A stretch of DNA of 64,000 nucleotides from Sporosarcina luteola (GTDB lineage: Bacteria > Bacillota > Bacilli > Bacillales_A > Planococcaceae): assembly GCA_014204635.1 (NCBI GenBank), contig JACHLS010000015.1, positions 1-64,000 on the forward strand, read 5' to 3'. This document shows positions 63,369-64,000 of this stretch, piece by piece; positions within the stretch are counted from its first letter, which is position 1, and each line of letters starts with the position of its first letter. A model generated the notes under the pieces. It searched no databases. It saw nothing but the letters and a program-made list of their open reading frames with translations, and was not told the DNA's origin. The position numbers were made by a program, and so were the translations under genes.

Positions 63369-64000
63369 ATGAGGACGTTGCAAAATGGCTTAAAAGCGGG
63401 TTTGACTACGACATGGACATTGGGAAAAATCATATTTCCGATTACTATCCTAGTTGTCATTCTGCAGCATACACCTATTTTGCCGTGGATCGTAAAGCTG
63501 ATATCGCCATTCATGGGGCTGTTCGGCTTAAGCGGGGAAGCTGCCATACCGCTTGTCCTAGGCAATGCATTGAACTTATATGCGGGCATCGCAGGTATTT
63601 TATCGCTTGATCTGACAGTGAAAGAAGTGTTTATTATCGCAGTCATGTTAAGCTTCGCCCATAATTTATTCATAGAAACCGGTGTTGCGTTAAAGGTCGG
63701 CGTCAAACTTTGGGTTGTCTTAGTCGTCCGTTTCGGTTTGGCTGCGTTCTCCGGCATTGTGATTAACCTTGTTTGGAAAGGCGGCGGTGAACTGGCGAAG
63801 TATGGCATGGCTCCTCAAGCCGCTGCAGCTCCGGAAGGCTGGGTTGAAATCGGCATGCTCGGTTTGCAGAAAGCGTCCTTTGGCATCTTGCAGTTGGCGC
63901 TCATCGTCATTCCGTTGATGGTGATTGTCCAGTTTTTGAAAGACAGACAGTATTTACAAAAGTTTTCAAATGCGCTGGCACCTTTTACAAAAGTGATTGG
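63369..64000 (+). CDS. yvoD: YvoD-like nucleoside-recognition-domain membrane protein (partial, runs off the end)
   Basis: At least 210 codons, open to the end of the window. The membrane protein has several helices: IIFPITILVVILQHTPILPWIVKLI, FGLSGEAAIPLVLGNALNLYAGIAGI, LSFAHNLFIETGVALKVG. These match the Gate/nucleoside-recognition fold of YvoD/SpmA-type proteins. ATG 63369 follows AAGGGG by 8 nt; an in-frame ATG at 63345 overlaps the lgt stop. In B. subtilis yvoD follows lgt. The function is not established. Confidence 0.85.
   Translation, partial: MRTLQNGLKAGLTTTWTLGKIIFPITILVVILQHTPILPWIVKLISPFMGLFGLSGEAAIPLVLGNALNLYAGIAGILSLDLTVKEVFIIAVMLSFAHNLFIETGVALKVGVKLWVVLVVRFGLAAFSGIVINLVWKGGGELAKYGMAPQAAAAPEGWVEIGMLGLQKASFGILQLALIVIPLMVIVQFLKDRQYLQKFSNALAPFTKVI

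Overview
This window is a Bacillales chromosome segment, most likely from Planococcaceae (Sporosarcina or a close relative). That placement is inference from gene families, gene order, GGAGG-type ribosome binding sites, frequent TTG/GTG starts and U-tailed hairpin terminators. Much of the order follows Bacillus subtilis as I recall it: queG-trmL, yhcT/yhcX, bmrC-bmrD-yheE-yheB-yheA-hemZ-yhaR-yhaQP-yhaO-yhaN-yhaM-prsA-hpr-yhaH-trpP-hit-ecsAB, then uvrB-uvrA-yvlB-hprK-lgt-yvoD, which in B. subtilis lies elsewhere on the chromosome.

Layout. 1-2264: the 3' end of 23S rRNA, 5S rRNA and 16 tRNA genes ending in a terminator, interrupted by a tandemly duplicated spacer and a stray tRNA-fMet 5' fragment. 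2269-3291: the 5' part of a group IIC-like intron sitting directly after that terminator, joined to a 5'-truncated, frameshifted gene. 3.3-14.2 kb: queuosine and tRNA-modification genes, purine permease, aldo/keto reductase, a soluble chemoreceptor, a disulfide-oxidase/thioredoxin/pseudouridine-synthase operon, a GNAT-nitrilase fusion and a ribbon-helix-helix regulator. 14.2-24.6 kb: rsgA with an attenuator leader, a CNNM/CorC-type protein, chrA, and a heterodimeric multidrug ABC exporter behind a two-terminator, two-peptide leader. 25-35 kb: yhe genes, a chemoreceptor, yheB-yheA-hemZ. 35-47 kb: yhaR, an RsbR-like protein, mgsA, an HTH regulator with two paralogous membrane proteins and a striking operator array, yhaQP, yhaO-N-M, prsA. 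47.4-50 kb: a MerR plus C45-peptidase module between degenerate repeats. 50-64 kb: hpr, trpP, hit, ecsAB, uvrBA, yvlB, hprK, lgt and a partial yvoD.

The most unusual content is non-coding. (1) A 24-codon upstream ORF and mutually exclusive terminator/antiterminator in front of rsgA suggest ribosome-mediated attenuation of a ribosome-assembly GTPase. (2) Three intergenic arrays (about 14.35-14.75, 24.76-25.15 and 34.29-35.1 kb) share a core (TAYGMGCGG) repeated every 20-21 bp, and the third is packed into 259-279 bp superrepeats. (3) Three abutting 16-bp operators, plus a fourth over the -35 box, precede the HTH/membrane-protein cassette. (4) The exporter has a tandem attenuator leader. Additional calls are probable PurR, TRAP and LexA sites.

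Functionally the window is mostly housekeeping: translation and tRNA maturation (rRNA, tRNA, queG, trmL, rsgA, pseudouridine synthase), secretion and membrane quality control (prsA, ecsAB, lgt, disulfide pair), DNA repair (uvrBA, yhaON), carbon regulation (hprK, mgsA), and stress or drug response (ABC exporter, RsbR-like, MerR, yvlB). All family calls come from reading the translations; no database search was run.
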